Positions 7,053-16,017 of a DNA stretch of 38,125 nucleotides are shown piece by piece (the stretch's first letter is position 1; each line of letters starts with the position of its first letter). The stretch comes from Eubacterium sp. UBA3279 (GTDB taxonomy: Bacteria > Bacillota > Clostridia > Lachnospirales > Lachnospiraceae): assembly GCA_002361775.1 (NCBI GenBank), contig DETV01000017.1, positions 9,917-48,041 of the forward strand, written 5' to 3'. Below the pieces are notes generated by a model. It saw only the letters and a list, made by a program, of their open reading frames with translations. It had not been told where the DNA came from and did not search any database. A program made the translations under genes and the position numbers.

Positions 7053-8606
7053 ATGAAAGTATTTCGATATGATGAGGTTCCGGTAGTGGAGACAACCTCC
7101 GGAAAATTAAAAGGTTATTTTTATGATGGAACATATATTTATAAGGGGGTTCCCTATGCATATGCAGACCGTTTTCAGATGCCTGTTCCCTCCCACTGGG
7201 AAGGGGTGAAAGAGGCAACTTCCTATGGCTTTGTGTGTCCTTTGATGTCGCAGGATACGCCAACGGCAGAACTGATGGTTCCCCATCGTTACTGGCCGAT
7301 GGATGAACATTGCCAAAACCTGAATATCTGGACAAAAGAACTGAATCCAGATGCAGGAAAACCGGTAGTTGTATGGCTGCATGGGGGCGGATATTCTGCG
7401 GGATCTTCCATTGAGCAGACGGCATATGATGGCCATGCAATGTGTATGGAAGGGGATGTGGTGGTGGTTACTATCAACCACCGCCTGAATATCCTGGGCT
7501 ATCTGGATCTGTCGCCATTTGGTGAGAAATATGCGAATTCAGGAAATGCCGGTCATGCGGATATGGTAGCTGCATTGCAGTGGATTCATGACAATATTGC
7601 GCAGTTTGGTGGAAATCCGGATAATGTTACTATTTTCGGACAGTCCGGAGGCGGTATGAAAGTGGCAGATCTGATGCAGATTCCGGCAGCGGATGAGCTG
7701 TTTCACAGAGGGCTGATTATGAGCGGTGTGGCTGACGAGATGCTTATGCCCTCCTGTGTGGGAACCGGGGAGCAGATTGTGAAAGCTATGCTTGCAGAAT
7801 TGGGAGTGGCAGAGACAGAAGTGGAAAAACTGGAAACATTGCCGTATCCGGAGCTGGTACAGCTCTATACTAAGGTGATGCCTGCAGTGGCCATGGCAGG
7901 AGGTTATGTGGGAAATGGTCCTCAGGTTAATGACTGGTTTAAGGGCAATCCTCTGCAGTTTGGTATGAGAGAACACGCCCGTAAGATTCCTCTTATGATT
8001 GGCTCTGTTTATGGGGAATTTGCTTTTGCTCCGTCCTCTTTCGATAAAACTGCACTTACAGATCAGGAGAGAATGGAGATTGTGCGTCAGATATATGGAG
8101 AGCATACAGAAGAAATAGCTCCTGTATTTTTGGAAACCTACCCGGGTAAGGATCTTACCGACCTTTTGAATATTGACCGGGTGATGCGCGCCCCGTCGAA
8201 AAAACTTGCGGCGCTGCATGCCAGGGGAGAAAATGGGGGAACCTATCTTTATGAATTTACATTGGAATTTCCGATGAATCATAAGATTGCATGGCATTGC
8301 TCAGATATTCCTTTCTTCTTCCACAATACGGATAAAGTGGAGGTCTGTGCAATCCCTGGTGTGACAGAAAAACTGGAAGCACAGATATTTGGTGCATTTA
8401 TGGAGTTTGTCCGAACAGGTGTTCCGGCGGAGAAAACACTTCCGGAGTGGCCGGAAGTTACAGATGAGCAGGAACCAACGATGATTTTTGATCGGGAATG
8501 TGAAGTTCGGTTTAATTTTGATGATAAACTGTTTGAGAAAATAAACAGTATTCTTCCGTCATTTAATTTGATGGAAATGCTTGCAAGTCAGGATGTCCAA
8601 CACTGA
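7053..8606 (+). CDS. Type B carboxylesterase (alpha/beta hydrolase)
   Basis: A 517-residue carboxylesterase/lipase family protein (pnb-esterase type) expected to hydrolyse carboxylic esters in the cytoplasm; no signal peptide is seen. The oxyanion-hole motif WLHGGGY has its HGGG at 110-113. The nucleophile elbow FGQSGGG puts the catalytic serine at residue 198, with Gln in place of the common Glu. NHRLNILGYL, and a His in AWHCSDIPFFF near the C-terminal third, complete the pattern. GAAGGGAGATAGAAAAG provides the ribosome site. A weak promoter (TTGTGG-17-TTTAAT at 6969-6997) is possible. The natural substrate cannot be inferred. Confidence 0.9.
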   Translation: MKVFRYDEVPVVETTSGKLKGYFYDGTYIYKGVPYAYADRFQMPVPSHWEGVKEATSYGFVCPLMSQDTPTAELMVPHRYWPMDEHCQNLNIWTKELNPDAGKPVVVWLHGGGYSAGSSIEQTAYDGHAMCMEGDVVVVTINHRLNILGYLDLSPFGEKYANSGNAGHADMVAALQWIHDNIAQFGGNPDNVTIFGQSGGGMKVADLMQIPAADELFHRGLIMSGVADEMLMPSCVGTGEQIVKAMLAELGVAETEVEKLETLPYPELVQLYTKVMPAVAMAGGYVGNGPQVNDWFKGNPLQFGMREHARKIPLMIGSVYGEFAFAPSSFDKTALTDQERMEIVRQIYGEHTEEIAPVFLETYPGKDLTDLLNIDRVMRAPSKKLAALHARGENGGTYLYEFTLEFPMNHKIAWHCSDIPFFFHNTDKVEVCAIPGVTEKLEAQIFGAFMEFVRTGVPAEKTLPEWPEVTDEQEPTMIFDRECEVRFNFDDKLFEKINSILPSFNLMEMLASQDVQH

Positions 8607-8623
8607 TCAGAGAGGGGTGAAAT

Positions 8624-8937
8624 ATGGCAAAAAAGAGACGAATTGTATTTTCCTTTACTGTCTCTGGTGATTTTTGAAGTAAGGTTTATGTGCCGGATCG
8701 CCATATTTGTTCTTATCTTGATTTTATGAGTCATCCCACACAGGAGCAGGATGTAATACCGCCGGCAAAAGCGGTACTGGGAGAGTTTTTCACTCTGGTT
8801 GACACACCGGAAGAAGCGGATGCGGCGGTTTGCTTCCGGTGCAGCTTCCAAAAGATATGGAGACTGTGGAACGACAGCAGGAGGATGTGGCATTTGATAT
8901 GGAATGTTATGCTGTGGTGCTTTTACAAAAAATAAAG
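8624..8937 (+). pseudogene. Remnant of a GH3 beta-glucosidase, C-terminal part
   Basis: Decayed glycoside hydrolase family 3 sequence. A start with a good ribosome site (AGAGGGG) opens a 17-codon frame ended by TGA at 8675. The same frame then reads KVYVPDRH and later FFTLVDTPEEADAAVCF, both typical of Lachnospiraceae GH3 C-terminal regions. Near 8841 the GH3-like reading jumps frame to QLPKDMETVERQQEDV and FDMECY, another GH3 segment, and then stops. The piece between the two segments is missing. The original enzyme would have cleaved beta-glucosides. Both ends, an internal part and the frame are lost, so no function is expected. The assignment is from remembered family sequence. Confidence 0.65.
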
Positions 8938-8966
8938 TTGTCTAACCGGTAAGAAAGTGTTAGAAT
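8938..8966 (+). promoter_or_regulatory. Probable promoter of secA
   Basis: TTGTCT (8938-8943) and TAGAAT (8961-8966) are separated by 17 bp, just before the secA ribosome site. Confidence 0.6.
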
Positions 8967-9011
8967 AGTTAATAGTATTGTGAAAACATGAATATTAACA
9001 GGAGTGACCAT

Positions 9012-11582
9012 ATGAAATTAACAGAAAAACTCTTTGGAACCCACAGTTCCAGAGAATTGAAAAGAATTATGCCCCTGGTGGATAAGATTGAGGCACTTCG
9101 TCCATCAATGATAGAACTGACAGATGAACAGCTTAAAGATAAGACAAGAGAATTTAAGGAACGTCTGGCAAATGGGGAAACCCTGGATGATCTGCTTCCA
9201 GAAGCATTTGCTACAGTCCGGGAGGCTTCCAGACGTGTATTGAACATGGAACATTACCGGGTACAGTTGATTGGTGGAATTATTCTTCACCAGGGACGTA
9301 TTGCGGAGATGAGAACAGGTGAAGGTAAGACACTGGTATCTACCTGTCCGGCTTATCTGAATGCTCTGGAAGGAAAAGGCGTTCATATTGTAACCGTCAA
9401 TGACTATCTGGCAAAGCGTGACGCGGAGTGGATGGGAAAAGTACATGAGTTTTTGGGACTGACAGTAGGTGTGATCCTGAACTCCATGAAAAATGATGAG
9501 AGACGGGAACAGTATGCCTGCGATATCACTTACGTAACCAATAATGAAGACGGATTTGATTATCTTCGTGATAACATGGTTATTTATAAAGAACAACTGG
9601 TACAAAGAGATCTGCATTATGCCATCATCGATGAGGTGGACTCTGTTTTGATCGATGAGGCACGTACTCCTTTGATTATTTCCGGACAGAGTGGAAAATC
9701 CACAAAGCTTTATGAGGTCTGCGATATTCTGGCAAGACAGTTAGAGCGTGGAGAAGCCAGTGGTGAGATGACAAAGATGACTGCCATCATGGGAGAAGAA
9801 ATCATTGAAACCGGTGATTTTATTGTCAATGAAAAAGATAAAGTAGTCAATCTGACAGAAGAAGGCGTGCGGAAGGTAGAGAAGTTCTTCAATATTGAGA
9901 ACCTGGCAGATCCGGAAAATCTGGAGATCCAGCACAATATTATTCTGGCTCTCCGCGCACATAATCTGATGTTCAGAGATCAGGATTACGTAGTAAAAGA
10001 TGATCAGGTTCTGATCGTAGATGAATTTACAGGACGTATCATGCCGGGAAGAAGATATTCCGACGGGCTTCACCAGGCGATTGAAGCGAAGGAACACGTA
10101 AAGGTACGGAGAGAAAGCAAAACTCTGGCTACTATTACTTTCCAGAACTTCTTTAACAAATATAAAAAGAAAGCCGGTATGACAGGTACGGCTCTGACTG
10201 AGGAACAGGAGTTTCGTGAGATTTACGGAATGGATGTTATTGAGATCCCTACCAACCGTCCGATTCAGCGTATTGACAGAGACGATGCGGTGTACATGAC
10301 AAAGAAAGAGAAGTTTCGTGCGGTTGTGAATGAGATCAAAGAAGCTCACGCAAAGAACCAGCCTGTTCTGGTGGGTACAATTACCATTGAAACTTCGGAA
10401 CTTCTGAGTAATATGTTGAGAAGAGAGGGAATTAAGCATCAGGTTCTGAATGCAAAATTCCATGAACTGGAGGCAGAAATCGTAGCACAGGCCGGTGTTG
10501 CCGGAGCAGTTACCATTGCTACCAATATGGCTGGTCGTGGTACGGATATTAAACTGGACGAAGAAGCCAGAGAAGCAGGCGGTCTGAAGATTATTGGTAC
10601 GGAACGTCATGAATCCAGACGTATTGATAATCAGCTCCGTGGTCGTTCAGGACGTCAGGGTGATCCTGGTGAATCCAGATTCTATATTTCTCTGGAAGAT
10701 GACCTGATGCGTCTGTTTGGATCAGAAAAACTGATGTCTGTATTCAGCAGCCTGGGTGTGGCGGAAAATGAGCAGATTGAACATAAGATGTTGTCAAGCG
10801 CCATTGAAAAGGCTCAGAAGAAGATAGAAAGCAATAACTACGGAATCCGTAAAAATCTGTTGGAATACGATCAGGTAAATAATGAGCAGAGAGAGATTAT
10901 TTACAAAGAAAGGCGTCGTGTTCTGGATGGAGAAAATATGAGAGACGCTATCTGTAAGATGATTACAGATACGATTGACAATACCATTGATATGTGTATC
11001 AATGAGGAGCTTGAATCTGATGAATGGGATCTGGTGGAACTGAATACAGTTCTTTTGCCGATTATTCCTCTGAAAACTATTACCAGTGAGCGTGTAAAGG
11101 GCATTAAGAAAAATCAGTTAAAACAGAATCTGAAAGAAGAAGCCATTAAACTCTATGAGGTAAAAGAGGCGGAATTCCCGGAAGCAGAGCAGATTCGTGA
11201 GCTGGAGAGAGTAGTTCTTCTGAAAGTGATTGACCGTAAATGGATGGATCACATTGATGATATGGAACAGTTGCGTCAGGGTATCGGTTTACAGGCATAT
11301 GGTCAGAGAGATCCGAAGGTAGAATACAAGATGAGCGCTTTCGAGATGTTTGACGGTATGATCAGCAGTATTCAGCAGGATACCATCCGTCTTCTCTACC
11401 ATGTTCGCATTGAGCAGAAAGTGGAAAGAGAACAGGTGGCTCAGGTTACCGGAACAAATAAGGACGAATCTTCACAGAAAGGTCCGGTGCGTCGTCAGCA
11501 GGATAAAGTATATCCAAACGATCCTTGTCCTTGTGGCAGCGGAAAGAAATATAAACAGTGTTGTGGACGTAAAAAAATATAA
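9012..11582 (+). CDS. secA: Preprotein translocase ATPase SecA
   Basis: The ATP-driven motor that pushes preproteins through SecYEG at the inner face of the membrane. The protein is 856 residues from the start at 9012, chosen over an in-frame ATG at 8988 because AGGAG at 9000-9004 lies 7 bp upstream and MKLTEKLFG matches family N termini. The Walker A MRTGEGKTL is near residue 105, the DEAD-like IIDEVDSVLIDEART near 210, and the second-motor GRGTDIKL and QLRGRSGRQGDPGESRF lie around 510-560. The C terminus has the zinc-binding SEC-C motif CPCGSGKKYKQCCG. It is intact and has its own promoter and terminator. Confidence 0.98.
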   Translation: MKLTEKLFGTHSSRELKRIMPLVDKIEALRPSMIELTDEQLKDKTREFKERLANGETLDDLLPEAFATVREASRRVLNMEHYRVQLIGGIILHQGRIAEMRTGEGKTLVSTCPAYLNALEGKGVHIVTVNDYLAKRDAEWMGKVHEFLGLTVGVILNSMKNDERREQYACDITYVTNNEDGFDYLRDNMVIYKEQLVQRDLHYAIIDEVDSVLIDEARTPLIISGQSGKSTKLYEVCDILARQLERGEASGEMTKMTAIMGEEIIETGDFIVNEKDKVVNLTEEGVRKVEKFFNIENLADPENLEIQHNIILALRAHNLMFRDQDYVVKDDQVLIVDEFTGRIMPGRRYSDGLHQAIEAKEHVKVRRESKTLATITFQNFFNKYKKKAGMTGTALTEEQEFREIYGMDVIEIPTNRPIQRIDRDDAVYMTKKEKFRAVVNEIKEAHAKNQPVLVGTITIETSELLSNMLRREGIKHQVLNAKFHELEAEIVAQAGVAGAVTIATNMAGRGTDIKLDEEAREAGGLKIIGTERHESRRIDNQLRGRSGRQGDPGESRFYISLEDDLMRLFGSEKLMSVFSSLGVAENEQIEHKMLSSAIEKAQKKIESNNYGIRKNLLEYDQVNNEQREIIYKERRRVLDGENMRDAICKMITDTIDNTIDMCINEELESDEWDLVELNTVLLPIIPLKTITSERVKGIKKNQLKQNLKEEAIKLYEVKEAEFPEAEQIRELERVVLLKVIDRKWMDHIDDMEQLRQGIGLQAYGQRDPKVEYKMSAFEMFDGMISSIQQDTIRLLYHVRIEQKVEREQVAQVTGTNKDESSQKGPVRRQQDKVYPNDPCPCGSGKKYKQCCGRKKI

Positions 11583-11598
11583 AATTTAAAAGATAAAA

Positions 11599-11663
11599 AG
11601 AGAGCTGTTGTGGCAGCAGGGGTGGAAGATTCCTGGGTAATGTCTGGTGCGACAGCTCTTTTT
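11599..11663 (+). terminator. Intrinsic terminator of secA
   Basis: AGAGCTGT (11601-11608) pairs with ACAGCTCT (11652-11659) across a long structured loop, followed by a T run. It resembles the terminator after hom (18663-18703), as if both belong to one family of terminator-like repeats. Confidence 0.7.
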
Positions 11664-11719
11664 ATGGATTTTTGTACAGTGAAGAGGTTGCTGTAAGGAT
11701 AGATACAACGGAGGAAAAA

Positions 11720-12394
11720 ATGAATATAAAAGGCGCTATTTTTGATATGGATGGAACTTTGGTGGATTCTATGTTTATGTGGTACGGTCTGGGAAATATC
11801 TATGTGGAAAGAAGAGGGAAAGAACCCAAGCCGGGACTGGGGGATATTTTGTCCAGAATGAGTATGCGACAGGCAGCAGAGCATTTGAAGGAAGTCTATG
11901 GATTTGAAGAAAGTCCGGAAGAATTGATCAGAGATATCTACAGAGTGATGGAAGAATTTTACATGAATGAAGTGGAAGAAAAACCGGGAATCCGGAAAGT
12001 TCTGGATGAATTAAAAGAGGCGGGAATTCCCATGTGTGTGGCTTCTGCCACAGATTCTTATATGATTGAATACGCTTTAGAGCGAGTAGGGATCCGAGAA
12101 TATTTTCAGTCTGTTTTCTGCTGCCGTCAGGTAGGTGAGGGGAAACATTCCGATAAAATTTATCAGGTGGCCAGAGAATCACTGGGAACAAAAGTAGAAG
12201 AAACACTGGTATTTGAAGACGCACTCCATGCGGCAGAGACAGCAAAACGGGCAGGATTTCCTTTGGTAGCAGTGTGGGATGAGTCAGAACCGGAACAGGA
12301 AAAGATGAAAGAGCTGGGAACTATTTATCTGGAAAACTATGATCAGTGGCCGGGAATAAAATTTTCTTGTGCAACAGAGAAAAAACACGTATAA
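11720..12394 (+). CDS. HAD-superfamily phosphatase (phosphoglycolate/beta-PGM-like)
   Basis: A 224-residue HAD hydrolase of the subfamily with an alpha-helical cap. Motif I FDMDGTLVDS gives the nucleophile Asp9 and acid/base Asp11. Motif II is the CVASATDSY region near residue 108, and motif III/IV is the conserved Lys in GKHSDKIY plus FEDALHAAETAKRAGF. It should dephosphorylate or isomerise a small phosphate ester; the substrate is not predictable. The start at 11720 is set by ACGGAGG and a proper HAD N terminus; the frame is open to 11672 without a ribosome site. The 3' end carries the probable prfB promoter. Confidence 0.88.
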   Translation: MNIKGAIFDMDGTLVDSMFMWYGLGNIYVERRGKEPKPGLGDILSRMSMRQAAEHLKEVYGFEESPEELIRDIYRVMEEFYMNEVEEKPGIRKVLDELKEAGIPMCVASATDSYMIEYALERVGIREYFQSVFCCRQVGEGKHSDKIYQVARESLGTKVEETLVFEDALHAAETAKRAGFPLVAVWDESEPEQEKMKELGTIYLENYDQWPGIKFSCATEKKHV

Positions 12395-12395
12395 T
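12367..12395 (+). promoter_or_regulatory. Probable promoter of prfB
   Basis: TTGTGC (12367-12372) and a perfect TATAAT (12390-12395) are 17 bp apart. The promoter lies at the very end of the HAD phosphatase gene, about 57 bp before the prfB start. Confidence 0.65.
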
Positions 12396-12451
12396 AAAAA
12401 AGCATTGTATAGACTCACAACAGAGTCAAAAAAGGAAAGAGGGTGAAACTT

Positions 12452-13586
12452 TTGGTAGAATTAGATCAATTCAAGACAACTCTGAATTCCTATACACAAC
12501 CATTAGTGGAAGTGAGGGATTCACTTTGACCTCGCTAATAAGGAAAAGCGGATCGAAGAATTAGAAAGAAAAATGGAGGAGCCGGATTTCTGGGATGACC
12601 CGGAACGCTCCCAGGAAATGATGAAGGAACTGAAAAGTCTCAAAGATGATAAGGAAACTTATGAAAATCTGGAAAGTCAGATGGAAGATATGGAAACTCT
12701 TATCGAGATGGGATATGAAGAAAATGATCCCTCAGTGATAGAGGAAATTCAGGAGATTCTTGATCAGTTTGAGGCAGATTTTGAAAGTATTCGTATGAAA
12801 ACATTGCTTTCAGGAGAGTATGACAGAAATGATGCCATTGTGAAACTGAACGCAGGAGCAGGCGGTACAGAGTCCTGTGACTGGGCAGGAATGCTTTATC
12901 GTATGTATTGCCGCTGGGCAGAAAAGAAAGGCTTTTCTCTGGAAGTACTGGATTATCTGGATGGAGATGAGGCCGGTATCAAATCTGTGACTTTTGAAGT
13001 GCATGGAGAGAATGCTTACGGGTATCTGAAGTCAGAAAAAGGTGTACACCGTCTGGTGCGTATTTCTCCTTTTAATGCGGCAGGAAAACGTCAGACGTCT
13101 TTTGTATCCTGTGATGTAATGCCGGATATTGACGAAGACCTGGATGTGGATATTAAAGATGAAGATCTGCGAATTGATACGTATCGCTCCAGCGGAGCCG
13201 GAGGACAGCATATTAACAAAACTTCCTCGGCAATCCGTATTACTCATCTGCCTACGGGTATTGTGGTGCAGTGTCAGAATGAGCGGTCACAGTTCCAGAA
13301 CAAAGATAAAGCGATGCAGATGCTGAAAGCAAAATTATATCTTCTGAAACAACAGGAAAATATGGAAAAACTTTCCGGTATCCGTGGTGAAGTGACGGAT
13401 ATTGGTTGGGGAAACCAGATTCGTTCTTATGTAATGCAGCCATATACTATGGTAAAAGATCATAGAACAGGAACAGAGAGCGGAAATGTGGACAGCGTGA
13501 TGGATGGAAATATTGATCTGTTCATTAACGGATATCTGAAATGGATTGCGCTGGGAGGAAAAAAATCTGCTGACTCGGAGGAATAA
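12452..13586 (+). CDS. prfB: Peptide chain release factor 2, with programmed +1 frameshift
   Basis: RF2 reads UGA/UAA stops and triggers peptide release. Translation starts at TTG 12452 (ribosome site AAAGAGGG) and reads 25 codons to CTT (12524-12526), followed by in-frame TGA (12527-12529). A +1 slip to GAC (12528) continues DLANKEKR and then the main frame to 13586, giving about 377 residues. This is the classical RF2 autoregulatory site CTT-TGA-C. Domain motifs are the SPF recognition tripeptide in VRISPFNAAG and the catalytic GGQ in SSGAGGQHINKTSSA. The Shine-Dalgarno-like GAGG (12514-12517) is further from the shift than in E. coli, and a 6-bp inverted repeat ends exactly at CTT. A conventional reading would call only the part from 12573, or a broken gene. 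Confidence 0.95.
12510..12530 (+). promoter_or_regulatory. prfB programmed frameshift site
   Basis: The slippery codon CTT is followed by TGA C. Upstream, AAGTGA (12510-12515) and TCACTT (12521-12526) form a perfect 6-bp inverted repeat around a GGGAT loop, ending on the slippery codon. The purine-rich GAGG lies in this hairpin. Confidence 0.85.
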
Positions 13587-13628
13587 TTTTTGTAACAGTT
13601 CTGTGCGCAAGCAGAAAGAGAGGTATTT

Positions 13629-14909
13629 ATGGGAATTATCAGGGCGTTGAAAGAAACTGTGGGGGGATCTTTTGCAGACCAGTGGCTGGAAGTGGTAGAA
13701 CCGGAAGATATGGGAGATCAGACGGTGATGACCCGGGGTATTTGCACCGGTAAAGGCGCTAATAAAAAGGGAAGCCGGGATGTTATTTCCAATGGTTCTG
13801 TAATCCATGTCTACGAAGGTCAGTTTATGATGCTGATGGACGGAGGAAAAATCGTGGATTACAGTGCAGAACCAGGATATTTCACGGTGGATAATTCTTC
13901 CATGCCATCTATGTTCAGTGGAAATCTGGACGAAGTGATCAGAAATTCTTTTGACAGATTTCGTTTTGGAGGAGCTACACCGACAGCACAGAAGGTTTAT
14001 TATCTGAATCTTCAGGAGATTAAGGGGATTAAGTTCGGTACCCGTAATCCCATCAATTATTTCGATAATTTTTATAATGCGGAATTATTTTTGAGAGCCC
14101 ACGGAACCTATTCCATTAAGATTACAGATCCTATCCGTTTTTATGTGGAAGCAATTCCAAAAAACAGAGAGAAGGTAGAAATCAAAGATATTAATGAGCA
14201 GTATCTGTTTGAATTTCTGGATGCTTTGCAATCTTCCATCAATCAGATGTCGGCAGACGGTGTGAGAATTTCTTATGTATCTTCTAAAAGCCGGGAGCTT
14301 TCCAAATATATGGCGGATACTCTGGATGAAGACTGGCGGCAGAATCGTGGTATGGAGATTCAGTCGGTGGGAATTGCCAGTGTATCTTACGACGAGGAAT
14401 CTCAGAAGCTGATCAATATGAGAAATCAGGGAGCTATGCTGGGAGATCCTATGGTGCGGGAGGGATATGTGCAGGGAGCATTCGCCCGTGGTATGGAGTC
14501 TGCCGGAAAGAATCCGGGAGGAAGTACCGTTGGATTTATGGGAATGAATATGGCGTCCCAGATGGGAGGCGCTATGGCATCTTCCATGTCTGCTGCTAAT
14601 GTACAGCAGATGCAGATGAATCAGGCAGCCCGGCAGGCGGAAGAAGAAAAGAGAGCAAAGGAAGAAGCAGCCGCCAGAGCAAAAGACAGTTGGACCTGTA
14701 GCTGCGGCCATGAAAACACAGGAAAGTTCTGTAGTGAGTGTGGTCAGCCCCGTCCGGTAAAAGAGACCTGGGTATGCAGTTGTGGTCATGAGAATACAGG
14801 AAAATTCTGCAGTGAATGTGGTGCGCCCCGTCCGGCAGGAGAATGGGTGTGCAGTTGTGGACACAAAAATACAGGGAAGTTTTGCAGCGAGTGTGGAAAA
14901 TCCCGTTGA
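13629..14909 (+). CDS. SPFH-domain protein with C-terminal zinc ribbons (YdjI-like)
   Basis: A 426-residue protein with an N-terminal SPFH/virion-core-like domain (about 1-290, MGIIRALKETVGGSFADQW onward), a Met/Ala/Gln-rich coiled linker (about 300-355), and three consecutive zinc ribbons of about 22-24 residues (CSCGHENTGKFCSECG type, two Cys pairs each) to the C terminus. SPFH proteins scaffold membrane microdomains. It is the first gene of a three-gene run with a zinc-ribbon membrane protein and a TPM protein, the same families as B. subtilis ydjI, ydjG and ydjH, which there follow a PspA homologue (ydjF) in a cell-envelope-stress operon. No PspA is present here. AGAGG lies upstream. No clear promoter was identified. 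Confidence 0.8.
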   Translation: MGIIRALKETVGGSFADQWLEVVEPEDMGDQTVMTRGICTGKGANKKGSRDVISNGSVIHVYEGQFMMLMDGGKIVDYSAEPGYFTVDNSSMPSMFSGNLDEVIRNSFDRFRFGGATPTAQKVYYLNLQEIKGIKFGTRNPINYFDNFYNAELFLRAHGTYSIKITDPIRFYVEAIPKNREKVEIKDINEQYLFEFLDALQSSINQMSADGVRISYVSSKSRELSKYMADTLDEDWRQNRGMEIQSVGIASVSYDEESQKLINMRNQGAMLGDPMVREGYVQGAFARGMESAGKNPGGSTVGFMGMNMASQMGGAMASSMSAANVQQMQMNQAARQAEEEKRAKEEAAARAKDSWTCSCGHENTGKFCSECGQPRPVKETWVCSCGHENTGKFCSECGAPRPAGEWVCSCGHKNTGKFCSECGKSR

Positions 14910-14931
14910 TATCAGGCAGGAGGTTTAAAAT

Positions 14932-16017
14932 ATGGCAGTTATCAGTTTTAAATGCCCCAATTGTGACGGGGAGTTAGTTTTTGAACCTTCCACCCAACAG
15001 TATGAATGTCCGTATTGTGGTTCTGATTTTACGCAGGAACAGATGGATGAAATACAGAACAATACACAGCCGTCCCAGGAAACCGGGGCGGCTGGTTTTG
15101 ATGAAGGACAGGGGGAAGAAATTCAGGAAAATCAGGAAGAAACTCAGAAAGCGGTGGTATATACCTGCCCCAGCTGTGGCGCAGAAATTGTCACAGATGA
15201 GACTACGGCAGCCACCTATTGTTACTATTGCCATAATCCGGTAGTGTTATCAGGAAGGGTGTCTGGAGAATTTCTGCCAAAATGGATTCTGCCATTTTCT
15301 GTGGATCGCAAAAAGGCAGAATCCATGTTTCTGGAAAATGTAAGTAAGAAAAAATTTGTTCCCAAAGGTTTTTTTGATAAAAAGCAGATAGAATTGTTGT
15401 CCGGTGTATATTTTCCTTACTGGCTGGTGAATTGGAGCGGTCAGGCCCGTATGCAGGCAAAGGCTACGAAGGTCCGTGTGTGGAGAAGAGGAGATACAGA
15501 ATATACAGAGACTCGATATTATGATCTTTATCGGGAGGGAAATCTGGAATTTCCGGGGATTTCCAGAAATGCCCTGAAAAAAGCCAATAAAAAGCTGGTA
15601 GAAGGGGTACAACCGTATAATATGGAAGAGGCAAAGCAATTTTCCATGGGATATTTATCCGGTTTTCAGGCTGAAAAAAGAGATATGGAACAGGAGGAAT
15701 TTCAGCAGGGGATTCAGGAAGATGTGAAGGATTATGCAGAAAAAATGCTCAGAGGTACTGTGGACGGCTATACAACGGTAAATACGGTAAATTCTCAGAT
15801 CCGAACCAGGAAAGAGGACTGGGAGTATGCCCTGGTTCCCGCCTGGGTTGTCACTTACAGGGGAAATGATGGAAAAACTTACTATTATGCCATCAATGGA
15901 CAGACCGGTAAGGTTTGTGGTGAACTTCCTCTGGAAAAGAAAAAACTGGCTCTGGTATCCGGAATTATTTTTCTGGTTGTATTTTTGCTGGGATTGGCAG
16001 GAGGATTTCTGATATGA
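14932..16017 (+). CDS. TFIIB-type zinc-ribbon membrane protein (YdjG-like)
   Basis: A 361-residue protein starting with a zinc ribbon (Cys8, Cys11, Cys26, Cys29, in CPNC and CPYC) and, after an acidic Gln/Glu-rich stretch, a second ribbon (CPSC and CYYC, about 77-99). The middle part is soluble and includes a repeatedly Tyr/Trp-rich beta region (PYWLVNWSGQARMQAKA). One C-terminal transmembrane helix (about 338-360, LVSGIIFLVVFLLGLAGGFL) would anchor it, with the bulk probably cytoplasmic. It lies 22 bp after the SPFH gene behind AGGAGG and overlaps the TPM gene by 4 bp, so the three are very likely cotranscribed and coupled. Function is inferred from context only. Confidence 0.75.
   Translation: MAVISFKCPNCDGELVFEPSTQQYECPYCGSDFTQEQMDEIQNNTQPSQETGAAGFDEGQGEEIQENQEETQKAVVYTCPSCGAEIVTDETTAATYCYYCHNPVVLSGRVSGEFLPKWILPFSVDRKKAESMFLENVSKKKFVPKGFFDKKQIELLSGVYFPYWLVNWSGQARMQAKATKVRVWRRGDTEYTETRYYDLYREGNLEFPGISRNALKKANKKLVEGVQPYNMEEAKQFSMGYLSGFQAEKRDMEQEEFQQGIQEDVKDYAEKMLRGTVDGYTTVNTVNSQIRTRKEDWEYALVPAWVVTYRGNDGKTYYYAINGQTGKVCGELPLEKKKLALVSGIIFLVVFLLGLAGGFLI

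Noticed and set aside
9741..10610. 289-codon minus-strand frame within secA
   Set aside because: Antisense to conserved SecA motifs, with no ribosome site or recognisable domain.
12405..12436. GACTC/GAGTC hairpin before prfB as a terminator
   Set aside because: It is followed by As and not Ts on the plus strand, and the stem is only 5 bp.
12346..12564. Separate 72-codon gene before prfB
   Set aside because: That frame is a shadow; the true 5' part of prfB is another frame starting at 12452 and joined by the programmed +1 shift.
13000..15000. CRISPR-like array from the zinc-ribbon repeats
   Set aside because: The repeats are coding, contiguous and without spacers.
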